Shown: piece after piece, positions 38,821 through 47,222 of the stretch
How the letters are laid out: every line of letters begins with the position of its first letter
How positions within the stretch are numbered: the stretch's first letter is position 1
Assembly (NCBI RefSeq): GCF_014852585.1
Contig: NZ_JACVBX010000008.1
Coordinates: 124,001 to 188,000, forward strand
DNA: 64,000 nucleotides
Direction of reading: 5' to 3'
Source of the DNA: Pseudomonas sp. PDM18
GTDB taxonomy: Bacteria; Pseudomonadota; Gammaproteobacteria; Pseudomonadales; Pseudomonadaceae
Notes under the pieces: generated by a model
Databases searched by the model: none
The model's input: the letters and a program-made list of their open reading frames with translations, nothing else
Told to the model about the DNA's origin: nothing
Made by a program: the position numbers and the translations under genes

Positions 38821-39738
38821 TCAATCTGTTTTGACGGTCGCCTCGCGCTTGAACACGTAGAACAGGTCCGGCTCGCTGACCATGTAGATGGTGCCCTGCT
38901 CGTCGATGGCCACGCCCTCGGCGCGCGGGATACGATCGTCCAGGCCATTGAGCCCACCGAGCAGGCTGATGAAGCTGATCGGCTCGCCCTTCTCGTCCAG
39001 CTCCAGCAGCAGGTGCGACTCCGCCGACAGCACCAGGGTATGGCCGGTGCGCGGGTCGATGCTCAGCGCCGACACGTTGGTCATCAGCAGGTCACTGGGC
39101 AGGGGCTGCAGCGCACCGCTCAGGCTGGCCCCACCGTCGCTGGCGAGGCTGAACAGCGCCAGCGGATCACGCTCTTGCCCGAGCACCAGGCGATGCTGGC
39201 GAGGATCCCAGGCAATCCCCTCGATGCCCTTGTTCTTCTTGCCGCGCGGGCCGAGGTCGAAACTGGACAGTTTGGCGGTGCTCAGCTCGCGGGTCTGCGG
39301 GTCGACATGGAAGATGGTCAGGGAATTCTTGCGTTCGTCGGTCACGGCGATATTGCCGTTCTCCAGCACCGCAACGCCCTCGGGGTTCGACATGCCCAGC
39401 AACGGGATCACCCGCAGCACATCACCGGTAAGCGACAGCTCGGCCAGCAGCGGCTTCTTGCCGGTAACGGTGAACAGGGTGCGGGTCACCGGGTTGTAGG
39501 CCAGGTCGGAGGTTTCCTGCCCCTCGAGGCCACCCTTGAGCGGCTTGGCCTGAATCACTGCACGGTATCCGGGCAGCCAGACACTTTCCGAGCGCGCTTG
39601 GGCGCTGGTGTCCTGCTCGCGCAACCACAGGCGTGCACGATCATCCCAGTGGAAGCGGGACGTCAGGTAGCCGAGCACGATGAGAACGAACACAAGGGCC
39701 AGCAGCAGCCAGCGGGGGCGAAGGATGGACATGGTCAT
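38821..39738 (-). CDS. CarP paralogue (SdiA-regulated beta-propeller)
   Basis: A 305-residue paralogue of the carP product. The membrane anchor is at about 8-26; propeller repeats such as DLAYNPVTRTLFTVTGK and IEGIAWDPRQHRLVLGQE, and the C-terminal SEPDLFYVFKREA, align with CarP (SEPNLFYVFKKREA). It lies 118 bp upstream of carO on the same strand. The ATG at 39732 is an alternative start two codons later. A calcium-related or phytase-like role is inferred from CarP only. Confidence 0.82.
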   Translation of the reverse strand: MTMSILRPRWLLLALVFVLIVLGYLTSRFHWDDRARLWLREQDTSAQARSESVWLPGYRAVIQAKPLKGGLEGQETSDLAYNPVTRTLFTVTGKKPLLAELSLTGDVLRVIPLLGMSNPEGVAVLENGNIAVTDERKNSLTIFHVDPQTRELSTAKLSSFDLGPRGKKNKGIEGIAWDPRQHRLVLGQERDPLALFSLASDGGASLSGALQPLPSDLLMTNVSALSIDPRTGHTLVLSAESHLLLELDEKGEPISFISLLGGLNGLDDRIPRAEGVAIDEQGTIYMVSEPDLFYVFKREATVKTD

Positions 39739-39781
39739 GACGACTCTTGTTGGTCAGCACGGCAAGGCATCCCGCAAGACG

Positions 39782-39808
39782 CGAAGGCCGCACAAACGGC
39801 GGCCTTCG
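39782..39808 (-). terminator. Hairpin after the FAH-family gene
   Basis: CGAAGGCCG pairs perfectly with CGGCCTTCG around nine bases, about 15 bp past the stop of the FAH-family gene. No clear T-tract. Confidence 0.5.
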
Positions 39809-39822
39809 GCGGGACAACGGTG

Positions 39823-40488
39823 TTAAAGCACGCGGCTTTCGAATCGGCTGGCGCCAGGAAGTTCCAGCACCACCTCACTGCCGCTCGTGAGCGGGCCGAC
39901 GCCGACCGGGGTGCCGGTGGAGACCACGTCGCCCGGCTGCAGCGAGAAGTGCCCGCAGATGTGCTGGATCAGCGGCACGATAGGGTTGAGCATGTCGCGG
40001 CTGTTACCGTCCTGGCGGACTTCGCCGTCGATCACCAGGCGGATGCCGATGTCGGTCGGGTCCGGGAAATGGTCGGCGCTGACGAAGGGCGCCAGCACGA
40101 AGGCACCGTCGAAGGACTTGGCCAGCTCCCACGGCAGGCCCTTTTCCTTCAGCTTGGCCTGCACGTCGCGAAGGGTCAGGTCCAGCGCCGGGGCATAGCC
40201 GGAAATGGCGTCCAGCACTTCCTCGGTGCTCGGCTTGCGCGACAGCGGCTTACCGATCAGCACGGCGATTTCCGCCTCGTAGTGCACCGAGCCACGATCC
40301 TCCGGGATGGCAAAGCCACCGGCCTGCGACACGGTGCAGGAACCGGGCTTGATGAACAGCAGCGGCTCGGTCGGTACCGGGTTGTTCAGCTCCTTGGCAT
40401 GCTCCGCGTAGTTGCGGCCGACGCAGACCACCTTGCCCAGGGTGAAATGGATCGGGGTGCCATCGACGTACTGATGCTGGTAACTCAT
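39823..40488 (-). CDS. Fumarylacetoacetate hydrolase-family protein
   Basis: A 221-residue single-domain FAH-family enzyme (YcgM/FAHD1-like). The N-terminal KVVCVGRNYAEHAKEL, metal-binding EAEIAVLIGK and C-terminal LQPGDVVSTGTPVGVG are the family motifs. Likely activities are acylpyruvate hydrolase or oxaloacetate decarboxylase; the sequence does not decide. CAGGAG precedes the ATG at 40488. It is 159 bp downstream of the D-2-hydroxyglutarate dehydrogenase gene on the same strand and may be co-transcribed. Confidence 0.88.
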   Translation of the reverse strand: MSYQHQYVDGTPIHFTLGKVVCVGRNYAEHAKELNNPVPTEPLLFIKPGSCTVSQAGGFAIPEDRGSVHYEAEIAVLIGKPLSRKPSTEEVLDAISGYAPALDLTLRDVQAKLKEKGLPWELAKSFDGAFVLAPFVSADHFPDPTDIGIRLVIDGEVRQDGNSRDMLNPIVPLIQHICGHFSLQPGDVVSTGTPVGVGPLTSGSEVVLELPGASRFESRVL

Positions 40489-40647
40489 GACCGACTCCTG
40501 AACGCATGGAAGAGATGTTCCGCGCGGGGCTCGTGATCCCGCGCAGTTGCCCGCATCCTGCCGGCGCACGCGCCACTTCCCGTGACGCTGACGTGCGAAG
40601 GGCCGGCCCCTCTATCCAAAGAACCGGCCCCTCTCTAATGCAGCGAC

Positions 40648-42042
40648 TTAATCGGCGAAGATCTTGCCGGGGTTCATGATCCCGTTGGGATCGAACACCG
40701 CCTTGACCGCCTTCATGTAGCCGATTTCAGCCTCGGAGCGAGAGTAACCCAGGTAATCGCGCTTGGTCATGCCCACGCCGTGCTCGGCCGAGATGGAGCC
40801 GTTGTACTTCTGCACGGTCTCGAAGACCCACTTGTTGACGGTCGCGCACTTGGCGAAGAACTCGTCCTTGGTCAGGTTCTCGGGCTTGAGGATATTCAGG
40901 TGCAGGTTGCCGTCGCCGATGTGGCCGAACCAGACGACTTCGAAGTCGGGATAGTTGGCCGCGACGATATCGTCGATGTCCTTGAGGAAGGCCGGGACCT
41001 TGCCGACGGTGACGGAGATGTCGTTCTTGTAGGGCGTCCAGTGGGAGATGGTCTCGGAGATGTACTCGCGCAGCTTCCACAGGTTCTGCAGCTGCTGCTC
41101 GCTCTGGCTCATCACGCCATCGAGGACCCAGCCCTGCTCTACACAATGTTCGAAAGTCGCCAGCGCCTCGTTGGCCACTTCCTCGGTGCTCGCCTCGAAT
41201 TCCAGCAGGGCATAGAACGGGCAGTCGGTCTCGAAGGCCGGCGGCACGTCGCCACGGGCCATGATCTTGGCCAGGGCCTTGTCGGAGAAGAACTCGAAGG
41301 CGGTCAGGTCCAGCTTGTTCTGGAAGGCGTGCAGCACCGGCATGATCGAATCGAAGTCCGGGGTGCCGAGGACCATCGCGGTGAGGTTCTTCGGCTGGCG
41401 CTCCAGGCGCATGGTGGCCTCGACCACGAAGCCCAGGGTGCCTTCGGCACCAATGAATAGCTGGCGCAAGTCATAGCCGGTGGCGTTCTTGATCAGGTCC
41501 TTGTTCAGTTCGAGCAGGTCGCCCTTGCCGGTGACGACCTTCATGCCGGCCACCCAATTGCGAGTCATGCCGTAGCGAATGACCTTGATACCGCCGGCAT
41601 TGGTGCCGATGTTGCCGCCAATCTGGCTGGAACCCGACGACGCGAAGTCCACCGGATAATACAGGCCGTGCTCTTCGGCGAAGGTCTGCAGCTGCTTGGT
41701 GATCACGCCCGGCTGGCAGACCACGGTGCGGTCGAATTCGTTGAATTCCAGCACCTTGTTCATGTAGTCGAAGGCCACGACCACCTCGCCATTGGCGGCG
41801 ACAGCGGCGGCGGATAGACCGGTGCGGCCGCCCGAGGGAACCAGCGCGATCTTGTGCTCATTGGCCCAGCGGACGATGGCCTGAACCTGCTCGGTGCTTT
41901 TGGGGAAGGCGATCGCCAGGGGCGCCGGGGCGAAATGCTTGGTCCAATCCTTGCCATAGGTGTCGAGGGAATCGGCGTCTGTCAGCAGCTTCCCAGCATC
42001 CAGCAGGGGCTTGAGCGATTCGATCAGGGCGTCGCGGGTCAT
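40648..42042 (-). CDS. D-2-hydroxyglutarate dehydrogenase (FAD-linked)
   Basis: A 464-residue flavoenzyme of the GlcD/D2HGDH class. The PCMH FAD-binding region has PSGGRTGLSAAAVA near residue 72 and GNIGTNAGGIKVIRYG. The C-terminal metal-site motifs are HIGDGNLHLN and SAEHGVGMTKRDY. In Pseudomonas this enzyme removes D-2-hydroxyglutarate made by SerA and so keeps serine synthesis running. It is divergent from serA here, as in PAO1. The ATG at 42042 gives the known length; the ATG at 42066 has a slightly better ribosome site and cannot be excluded. Confidence 0.9.
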   Translation of the reverse strand: MTRDALIESLKPLLDAGKLLTDADSLDTYGKDWTKHFAPAPLAIAFPKSTEQVQAIVRWANEHKIALVPSGGRTGLSAAAVAANGEVVVAFDYMNKVLEFNEFDRTVVCQPGVITKQLQTFAEEHGLYYPVDFASSGSSQIGGNIGTNAGGIKVIRYGMTRNWVAGMKVVTGKGDLLELNKDLIKNATGYDLRQLFIGAEGTLGFVVEATMRLERQPKNLTAMVLGTPDFDSIMPVLHAFQNKLDLTAFEFFSDKALAKIMARGDVPPAFETDCPFYALLEFEASTEEVANEALATFEHCVEQGWVLDGVMSQSEQQLQNLWKLREYISETISHWTPYKNDISVTVGKVPAFLKDIDDIVAANYPDFEVVWFGHIGDGNLHLNILKPENLTKDEFFAKCATVNKWVFETVQKYNGSISAEHGVGMTKRDYLGYSRSEAEIGYMKAVKAVFDPNGIMNPGKIFAD

Positions 42043-42117
42043 TGGAGGAACTCTCAAATGGTTCATGGTCGTCCTGAGAACAGCTCAGGTCGCAACCGGG
42101 CAAGGAAAAGGGAGAAC

Positions 42118-42127
42118 ATGCTAGCAT
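42118..42127. promoter_or_regulatory. Palindrome between D2HGDH and serA genes
   Basis: ATGCTAGCAT is a perfect 10-bp palindrome near the middle of the divergent region. A second hairpin, CCTGAG-N5-CTCAGG, is at 42073-42089. These are candidate operator or leader elements only. Confidence 0.25.
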
Positions 42128-42232
42128 ACGCACCCCACGCAGATCGCCACCTGGCGCCAAGCCTGGCACCGGCCGGTCCGGCCTGAGCTGTTCAATTTCT
42201 CGCCACATCCCGGGACTACAGGTTCAAAGCAG

Positions 42233-43462
42233 ATGAGCAAGACTTCTCTCGACAAGAGCAAGATCAAATTCCTTCTCCTTGAAGGCGTGCACCAGAACGC
42301 CGTCGACACCCTCAAGGCGGCCGGCTACTCCAACATCGAGTACCTCAAGACCGCACTGTCCGGTGACGAGCTGAAGGAAAAGATTGCCGATGCCCACTTC
42401 ATCGGTATCCGCTCCCGCACCCAGCTGACCGAAGAAGTCTTCGACGCTGCCAAGAAGCTGATCGCCGTCGGCTGCTTCTGCATCGGCACCAACCAGGTCG
42501 ACCTGAACGCGGCCCGCGAGCGCGGCATCGCCGTGTTCAATGCGCCCTACTCCAACACCCGTTCGGTTGCCGAACTGGTGCTGGCCGAGGCCATCCTGCT
42601 GCTGCGCGGCATTCCGGAGAAGAACGCCTCCTGCCACCGCGGCGGCTGGATCAAGTCCGCTGCCAACTCCTTCGAGATCCGCGGCAAGAAGCTGGGCATC
42701 GTCGGCTACGGCTCGATCGGCACCCAGCTCTCGGTCCTGGCCGAAGCACTGGGCATGCAGGTGTTCTTCTACGACACCGTGACCAAGCTGCCGCTGGGTA
42801 ACGCCCAGCAGGTCGGCAACCTGCACGAGCTGCTCGGCATGTCCGACATCGTCTCGCTGCACGTGCCGGAACTGCCGTCCACCCAGTGGATGATCGGCGA
42901 GAAGGAAATCCGCGCCATCAAGAAAGGCGGCATCCTGATCAACGCCGCCCGTGGCACCGTGGTCGAGCTGGACCACCTGGCCGCCGCGATCAAGGACGAG
43001 CACCTGATCGGCGCTGCCATCGACGTGTTCCCGGTCGAGCCCAAGTCCAACGACGACGAGTTCGAAAGCCCGCTGCGCGGCCTGGATCGCGTGATCCTGA
43101 CCCCGCACATCGGCGGCTCCACCGCCGAAGCCCAGGCCAACATCGGCCTGGAAGTGGCCGAGAAGCTGGTCAAGTACAGCGACAACGGCACCTCGGTTTC
43201 TTCCGTCAACTTCCCGGAAGTGGCCCTGCCGTCGCACCCGGGCAAGCATCGCCTGCTGCACATCCACGAGAACATCCCGGGTGTGATGAGCGAGATCAAC
43301 AAGGTGTTCGCCGACAACGGCATCAACATCTCCGGCCAGTACCTGCAGACCAACGACAAGGTCGGCTACGTGGTGATCGACGTCGACGCCGAGTACTCGG
43401 ACCTGGCGCTGGAGAAGCTGCAGCACGTGAACGGCACCATCCGCAGCCGCGTCCTGTTCTAA
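42233..43462 (+). CDS. serA: D-3-phosphoglycerate dehydrogenase
   Basis: First enzyme of serine synthesis, oxidising 3-phosphoglycerate with NAD; it also reduces 2-oxoglutarate to D-2-hydroxyglutarate. The 409 residues show the D-2-hydroxyacid dehydrogenase fold with GIVGYGSIGTQ (NAD), catalytic Arg in NAARGTVVEL, Glu, and His in HIGGST. The C-terminal ACT domain (about 335-409) provides serine feedback. The E. coli-type short form lacks the extra domain. A strong bidirectional terminator follows. Confidence 0.97.
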   Translation: MSKTSLDKSKIKFLLLEGVHQNAVDTLKAAGYSNIEYLKTALSGDELKEKIADAHFIGIRSRTQLTEEVFDAAKKLIAVGCFCIGTNQVDLNAARERGIAVFNAPYSNTRSVAELVLAEAILLLRGIPEKNASCHRGGWIKSAANSFEIRGKKLGIVGYGSIGTQLSVLAEALGMQVFFYDTVTKLPLGNAQQVGNLHELLGMSDIVSLHVPELPSTQWMIGEKEIRAIKKGGILINAARGTVVELDHLAAAIKDEHLIGAAIDVFPVEPKSNDDEFESPLRGLDRVILTPHIGGSTAEAQANIGLEVAEKLVKYSDNGTSVSSVNFPEVALPSHPGKHRLLHIHENIPGVMSEINKVFADNGINISGQYLQTNDKVGYVVIDVDAEYSDLALEKLQHVNGTIRSRVLF

Positions 43463-43479
43463 GCGCTGCCGGTGACAAG

Positions 43480-43507
43480 AAAAAAGGAGGCCTTGGCCTC
43501 CTTTTTT
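43480..43507. terminator. Terminator after serA
   Basis: AAAAAAGGAGGCC pairs with GGCCTCCTTTTTT around TT. A-rich and T-rich arms make it usable from both sides. Confidence 0.93.
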
Positions 43508-43544
43508 CGTTTCTGTCTCCCAGCAACTCGATCCAGGGCCAAAG

Positions 43545-43685
43545 CCCCTCACCCCAGCCCTCTCCCAGAGGGAGAGGGAGCCGCTCGGATTTCCGGGGCA
43601 GTCTCGGCGTCAGCCGGCGAACACCAGAACATCAGCACACTCAGGACAGTCCCCTCTCCCTCCGGGAGAGGGTTAGGGTGAGGGC
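43545..43685. repeat. Inverted pair of CCCTCTCCC palindromes (BIME-like)
   Basis: The left copy has CCCTCTCCC (43558-43566) facing GGGAGAGGG (43570-43578). The right copy (43652-43660, 43664-43672) is the same unit in the opposite orientation, including the CCCTCACCC(T/C)A flank. About 70 bp separates them. A third relative is at 31258-31290. Confidence 0.8.
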
Positions 43686-43709
43686 AAGCCCCCACGCCCA
43701 AGCCAATCG

Positions 43710-44141
43710 TCACTTCACATTGATGGTGATCTGCTGCGACTCCACCGGCGGGTCGAACGGCACGTGGTTCTTGTCGCCCACCAGCAGCTGCAGGGTGTGC
43801 TTGCCCGGCGGCAGGGTCACCTGGGTCTCGGTCTGGCCCTTGCCGAAGTGCTTGATCTGGTCGGTCATCGGCAGCGGCATGTTCATCGCCGGCTGCTCCT
43901 TGAGGTCGATCAGCAGGTGGTGGTGCCCGGTGGCCGGCGAATCCACGCCCGCCGGCGCGACGCCCATGCCCTTGAGGCCGAATTTGACGGTGAAGGTCTT
44001 GTCCACCGTGGCACCGTCGGCCGGCTCGATGAAGTACACCTTGGCGCCTTCCGGGGCCGGGGTGCGCGGGATTTCCGCGGCGATGGCGGAAGTACCGGCA
44101 AGCAGCGCGGCAAGACCGAGGCAAGGCAGCAGGGTTCTCAT
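43710..44141 (-). CDS. Secreted DUF4399 protein
   Basis: A 143-residue protein with a signal peptide (to about residue 22, AIAAE) and a DUF4399 domain containing GHHHLLIDL near residue 72 and LPPGKHTLQLLVGDKNHVPF. The histidine cluster suggests metal binding in an Ig-like periplasmic fold, but the function is unknown. It stands alone between the BIME-like repeats and the DUF523 gene. Confidence 0.82.
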   Translation of the reverse strand: MRTLLPCLGLAALLAGTSAIAAEIPRTPAPEGAKVYFIEPADGATVDKTFTVKFGLKGMGVAPAGVDSPATGHHHLLIDLKEQPAMNMPLPMTDQIKHFGKGQTETQVTLPPGKHTLQLLVGDKNHVPFDPPVESQQITINVK

Positions 44142-44284
44142 GTTCTTCTCCTTCTACGTGGAAATCGAAAAGGCGAAGGATCCGCTCAAGCCGGCCCGCG
44201 CCTTTACGCATGGAACGCACAAGCATAGGCGCCAGGGCGGCAGGCTCAAGGAAAATAGTGCGTCTTCGAGTGTCGGAAAGCGCT

Positions 44285-44779
44285 CTAGCCTCCGGCTTCC
44301 AGCCCGGCCAGGCAGACGGCGGCGGCGTCCAGTTCTTCCTCGCTGAACACCAACACGCCCATGCGCTTGAGCGCGGCGGCGGTAACGCCTTCGCCAGCAA
44401 CCTTCTGGCCGCTGAAGCTGCCGTCGTAGTTCTCGCGGTTGCCACAGGAAGGGCTGCGCGCCTTGAGTACCGCCAGACGGATGTCGTGGCGGCGCACCAG
44501 CGCCATGGCCTCTTCGGCACCAAGCAGGAAGGCATCGCTGACGTCCTCGCCCTCCACCGTCATCACCGGGCGGGCGCGCTCCAGCACCGCCATGCCCTGA
44601 CCGCCGGGGATCTCCGCCGGGGCGCGAGGCGTCGGCAAGCCGCCGGCGACTTCCGGGCACAACGCGACCACCCGCCCCTGGTCGAGCCAGCGTGACAGCA
44701 GGTCGAACGGCCCGTGCGCGCCGCCGTCGTAGCGGACGCGATGGCCAAGCAGGCAGCGGCTGACGAGAACCTTCTGCAT
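44285..44779 (-). CDS. DUF523 (YbbK-like) protein
   Basis: A 164-residue DUF523 protein. It has conserved cysteines in SRCLLG (9) and LCPEV (41), and the ARSPSCGN segment near residue 110 typical of the family. These cysteines may bind a metal or Fe-S centre. Related domains are linked to 2-thiouracil metabolism, but no activity can be assigned here. GGGAG lies upstream of the ATG. Confidence 0.82.
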   Translation of the reverse strand: MQKVLVSRCLLGHRVRYDGGAHGPFDLLSRWLDQGRVVALCPEVAGGLPTPRAPAEIPGGQGMAVLERARPVMTVEGEDVSDAFLLGAEEAMALVRRHDIRLAVLKARSPSCGNRENYDGSFSGQKVAGEGVTAAALKRMGVLVFSEEELDAAAVCLAGLEAGG

Positions 44780-45045
44780 AGGCGAATCACTCCCTTTTGG
44801 AAGGGGACAGACTAGCCGCTCACCGTTTGCCGGTCACGCCAGGTAACGCAACTTTCATCGGAGCGTCTGTCGCAACAGGTTTCCTGCCCGCCGAAAGTCG
44901 GGTCCTTGAGCGGCGTGCCGGTCGTCGGCGCACGCTCAGACCCGAGCCAAGCACAACCTTCGACGGGAACAGCCATCCGGCACTGGCTGCCAGGCAGGCC
45001 GCCACCCAGACTCGCGCATCGGCCAATCGCCATGGAGCCTCCGTC

Positions 45046-45594
45046 ATGCCGCGTCTCTTGCTCTGCACCGCCACCTTCGCCGCGCTCTCCTGCCTGCCGC
45101 TGGCCTTCGCCGAACTCCGGGCGCTGGACAACGAGCACCTGGGCGCCGTCACCGGCCAGGACGGCATCAGCATCCGCGCCGACGTGCTCGCGCACATGGA
45201 CAGCGTGGCGTGGAAAGACGACGGCGGCAGCGTCTCGCTGCGCAACGTGTTCATCGACAACGGATGCGTGGGTGCCGGCGATTGCCCCGACGGGCGTGGC
45301 GGCAGCCTGCCCTACGGGCCCGCGCAGTTGGGCCTGAGCCTACCGATCTTCGGCATTGAACAGCCGACCCTGCAGGTGGACGTAGTGCAGGGCGCTGGCG
45401 GGCAGCAGCAACTGGCGCTGACCCTGCCCGACCTGACCACCATCAACCAGCAGCTCAATGCCAGCGGGCTGCCGTCGCAGACCATCCGTTTGCGCGTGGC
45501 CGGCGATCTCTATGTGGGTGGAGGCAAGCTGGGGAGCATCGAAGTGCGCGACATCCAGGACATCAGCGGTACCCTGAAGATCTGGGGCCACTGA
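45046..45594 (+). CDS. Exported DUF6160/FilA-like protein
   Basis: A 182-residue protein with a signal peptide (to about residue 22, AFAEL). It is followed by LDNEHLGAVTGQDGIS, the motif of a family of surface/pilus-associated proteins (DUF6160, FilA-like), and a beta-rich remainder. The frame is open upstream to 44797, but the ATG at 45046 with GGAG eight bases before it places the signal peptide at the N-terminus. No pilus genes are adjacent. Function unknown. Confidence 0.68.
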   Translation: MPRLLLCTATFAALSCLPLAFAELRALDNEHLGAVTGQDGISIRADVLAHMDSVAWKDDGGSVSLRNVFIDNGCVGAGDCPDGRGGSLPYGPAQLGLSLPIFGIEQPTLQVDVVQGAGGQQQLALTLPDLTTINQQLNASGLPSQTIRLRVAGDLYVGGGKLGSIEVRDIQDISGTLKIWGH

Positions 45595-45606
45595 CGCATT
45601 CGGCGT

Positions 45607-46230
45607 TCAGCGCGCGGCATCGCCACGGCGGCGGAACCAGCCGGTGAGCGACAGGCGCTCACGGGTGGCCGGCAGCACCTCGTGGGGAAAGTCGCCGGAG
45701 AGGAACACCACCAGCCGGCCGGCCAGCGGCGGCAGATCCAGTATCCGTTCGTCGGGGAGGTACATCCGCAGCTCGCCGCCCTGCGTCACCGGCCAGTCGC
45801 GGTTGAGGTAGAACACGGCGGAGAGGGTGCGGCGGTCGTCGTCGCGGAAGCGGTCCAGGTGCTTCTGGTAGAACGCCCCAGGCGGATAGAGCGCGAAGTG
45901 CCCCTCGAAGTCTTCCAGGCCCAGGTACAGCGAGCGATTGATCTGCTGGCGCAGCGCGTCCAGTGCACCCAGGTAAAGGTCGCAGGCCTCGGACTGGCCG
46001 GGCTCCAGCCACTGGATACGATCGCCGCGAATGCCCTCGCGCACGGCCTGCCCGTCGCCCCGGCCGATGGCGGCGGAGGCCAGCTTGCCGGCCGCGTCGC
46101 GGGCACGGCATTCCGTCGCCAGCTGGGCAACCAGGGCATCGGGAAGGAAGGCGTCCTGCTGCGACCAGCCCTTCTCGGCGAGGTCGTCAACGATGCTTTG
46201 CAGGAGGGGAGAGACGGCGTCGAAGCACAT
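45607..46230 (-). CDS. 2-oxoglutarate/Fe(II) oxygenase (SM-20/P4H-like)
   Basis: A 207-residue prolyl-4-hydroxylase-type dioxygenase. The iron ligands His124 and Asp126 lie in YQKHLDRFRDDDRR, the distal His183 in DFPHEV, and the 2-oxoglutarate-binding Arg (190 or 192) follows. Full-length for the short bacterial class. The target is unknown; relatives hydroxylate proteins such as EF-Tu. It is convergent with the exported protein gene (12-bp gap) and divergent from the DUF2059 gene. Confidence 0.85.
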   Translation of the reverse strand: MCFDAVSPLLQSIVDDLAEKGWSQQDAFLPDALVAQLATECRARDAAGKLASAAIGRGDGQAVREGIRGDRIQWLEPGQSEACDLYLGALDALRQQINRSLYLGLEDFEGHFALYPPGAFYQKHLDRFRDDDRRTLSAVFYLNRDWPVTQGGELRMYLPDERILDLPPLAGRLVVFLSGDFPHEVLPATRERLSLTGWFRRRGDAAR

Positions 46231-46330
46231 CGCGCATTGTAACGTCCGGCGCTAGTGTCTCGACAAGCGGGGCAAGCCTTGCCGACAATAGCCCCCGGCG
46301 AGCGAACCCTGCCGCCCAAAAGGAGTTGCA

Positions 46331-47071
46331 ATGCGCGTACTGCTGGCCCTCACCCTTCTTGTACTGGGCATGCCTGCCCTGGCCGACAACTACCAGCGCC
46401 TGTACCAGGCCGCCGGCTGGCCGGAACAGCGAGCGCACTTCAATGACGCCCTGCATGCCGCGCAGAAGCGCTACCAGGGCAACCTGCCGCCAGCGCTGTA
46501 CCAGACGCTGGTGGACAACAGCAACCAGCGTTTCGCCCCCGCCGACATCGATCAGCGCGCTCTCAACGGCCTACGCCAGAACCTGCCCGACAGCACGGCG
46601 GCGGTGAACTTCTTCGAGTCGCCACTGGGCCGCAAGGTGGCCGGTGCCGAGACCCTGGCCACGCGCAGCGACCAATTGCAGAAATACGCCAATGGCCTGC
46701 CACGCCAGCAGGCCAGCGATGCGCGCAAGCAGATCATCCATCGCCTGAGCCAGATCCTGCCGGCCCGCGAAGCTGGCGCCGAAGTCAGCCTGGCGCTGGC
46801 CAGCGTGGCCGCCGACAGCCTCAGCCAGATGCTTCCCGGCCTGCTCGGTGGCGGCAGCGCCCAGGGCATGCTCGAAGGCCAGCGGCAGAAGCTGATGAGC
46901 CAGATCGGCGCCGATCTCGACAACACACTGCTGTACGTCTATCGCGGCCTTAGCGACGCCGAGCTGGGCCAGTTCGCCGACTTCAGCGAGTCGCCGGCAG
47001 GCCGCGATTACTACCGCGCCGCCCTGGCTGCCCTTAAGGCTGGATTAGCGGTGTCGTCCAACGGACAGTGA
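46331..47071 (+). CDS. Periplasmic DUF2059 protein
   Basis: A 246-residue protein with a signal peptide (to about residue 18, PALAD). The rest is helical and contains two DUF2059-like segments, ending in YVYRGLSDAELGQFADFSESPAGRDYYRA. AAGGAG precedes the ATG. No enzymatic motif is seen. Function unknown. Confidence 0.78.
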   Translation: MRVLLALTLLVLGMPALADNYQRLYQAAGWPEQRAHFNDALHAAQKRYQGNLPPALYQTLVDNSNQRFAPADIDQRALNGLRQNLPDSTAAVNFFESPLGRKVAGAETLATRSDQLQKYANGLPRQQASDARKQIIHRLSQILPAREAGAEVSLALASVAADSLSQMLPGLLGGGSAQGMLEGQRQKLMSQIGADLDNTLLYVYRGLSDAELGQFADFSESPAGRDYYRAALAALKAGLAVSSNGQ

Positions 47072-47222
47072 TCGGAAATCACCTACGGACCTTGCGGACC
47101 ACTCCGAGGAACACCTCCCCTAGAATGGCACCCGCTGTACAGAGGGTGGCGCCTGAGGATCATGGCGCAAGGAGTGAAGGACACACCCTCGACTACAGCG
47201 GCTCTCTTCCCCGCAGTCCCCG

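Noticed and set aside
47072..47222. Possible small gene between the DUF2059 and hydrolase genes
   Set aside because: The only frame is arginine/proline-rich, lacks a ribosome site and reads into the hydrolase end.
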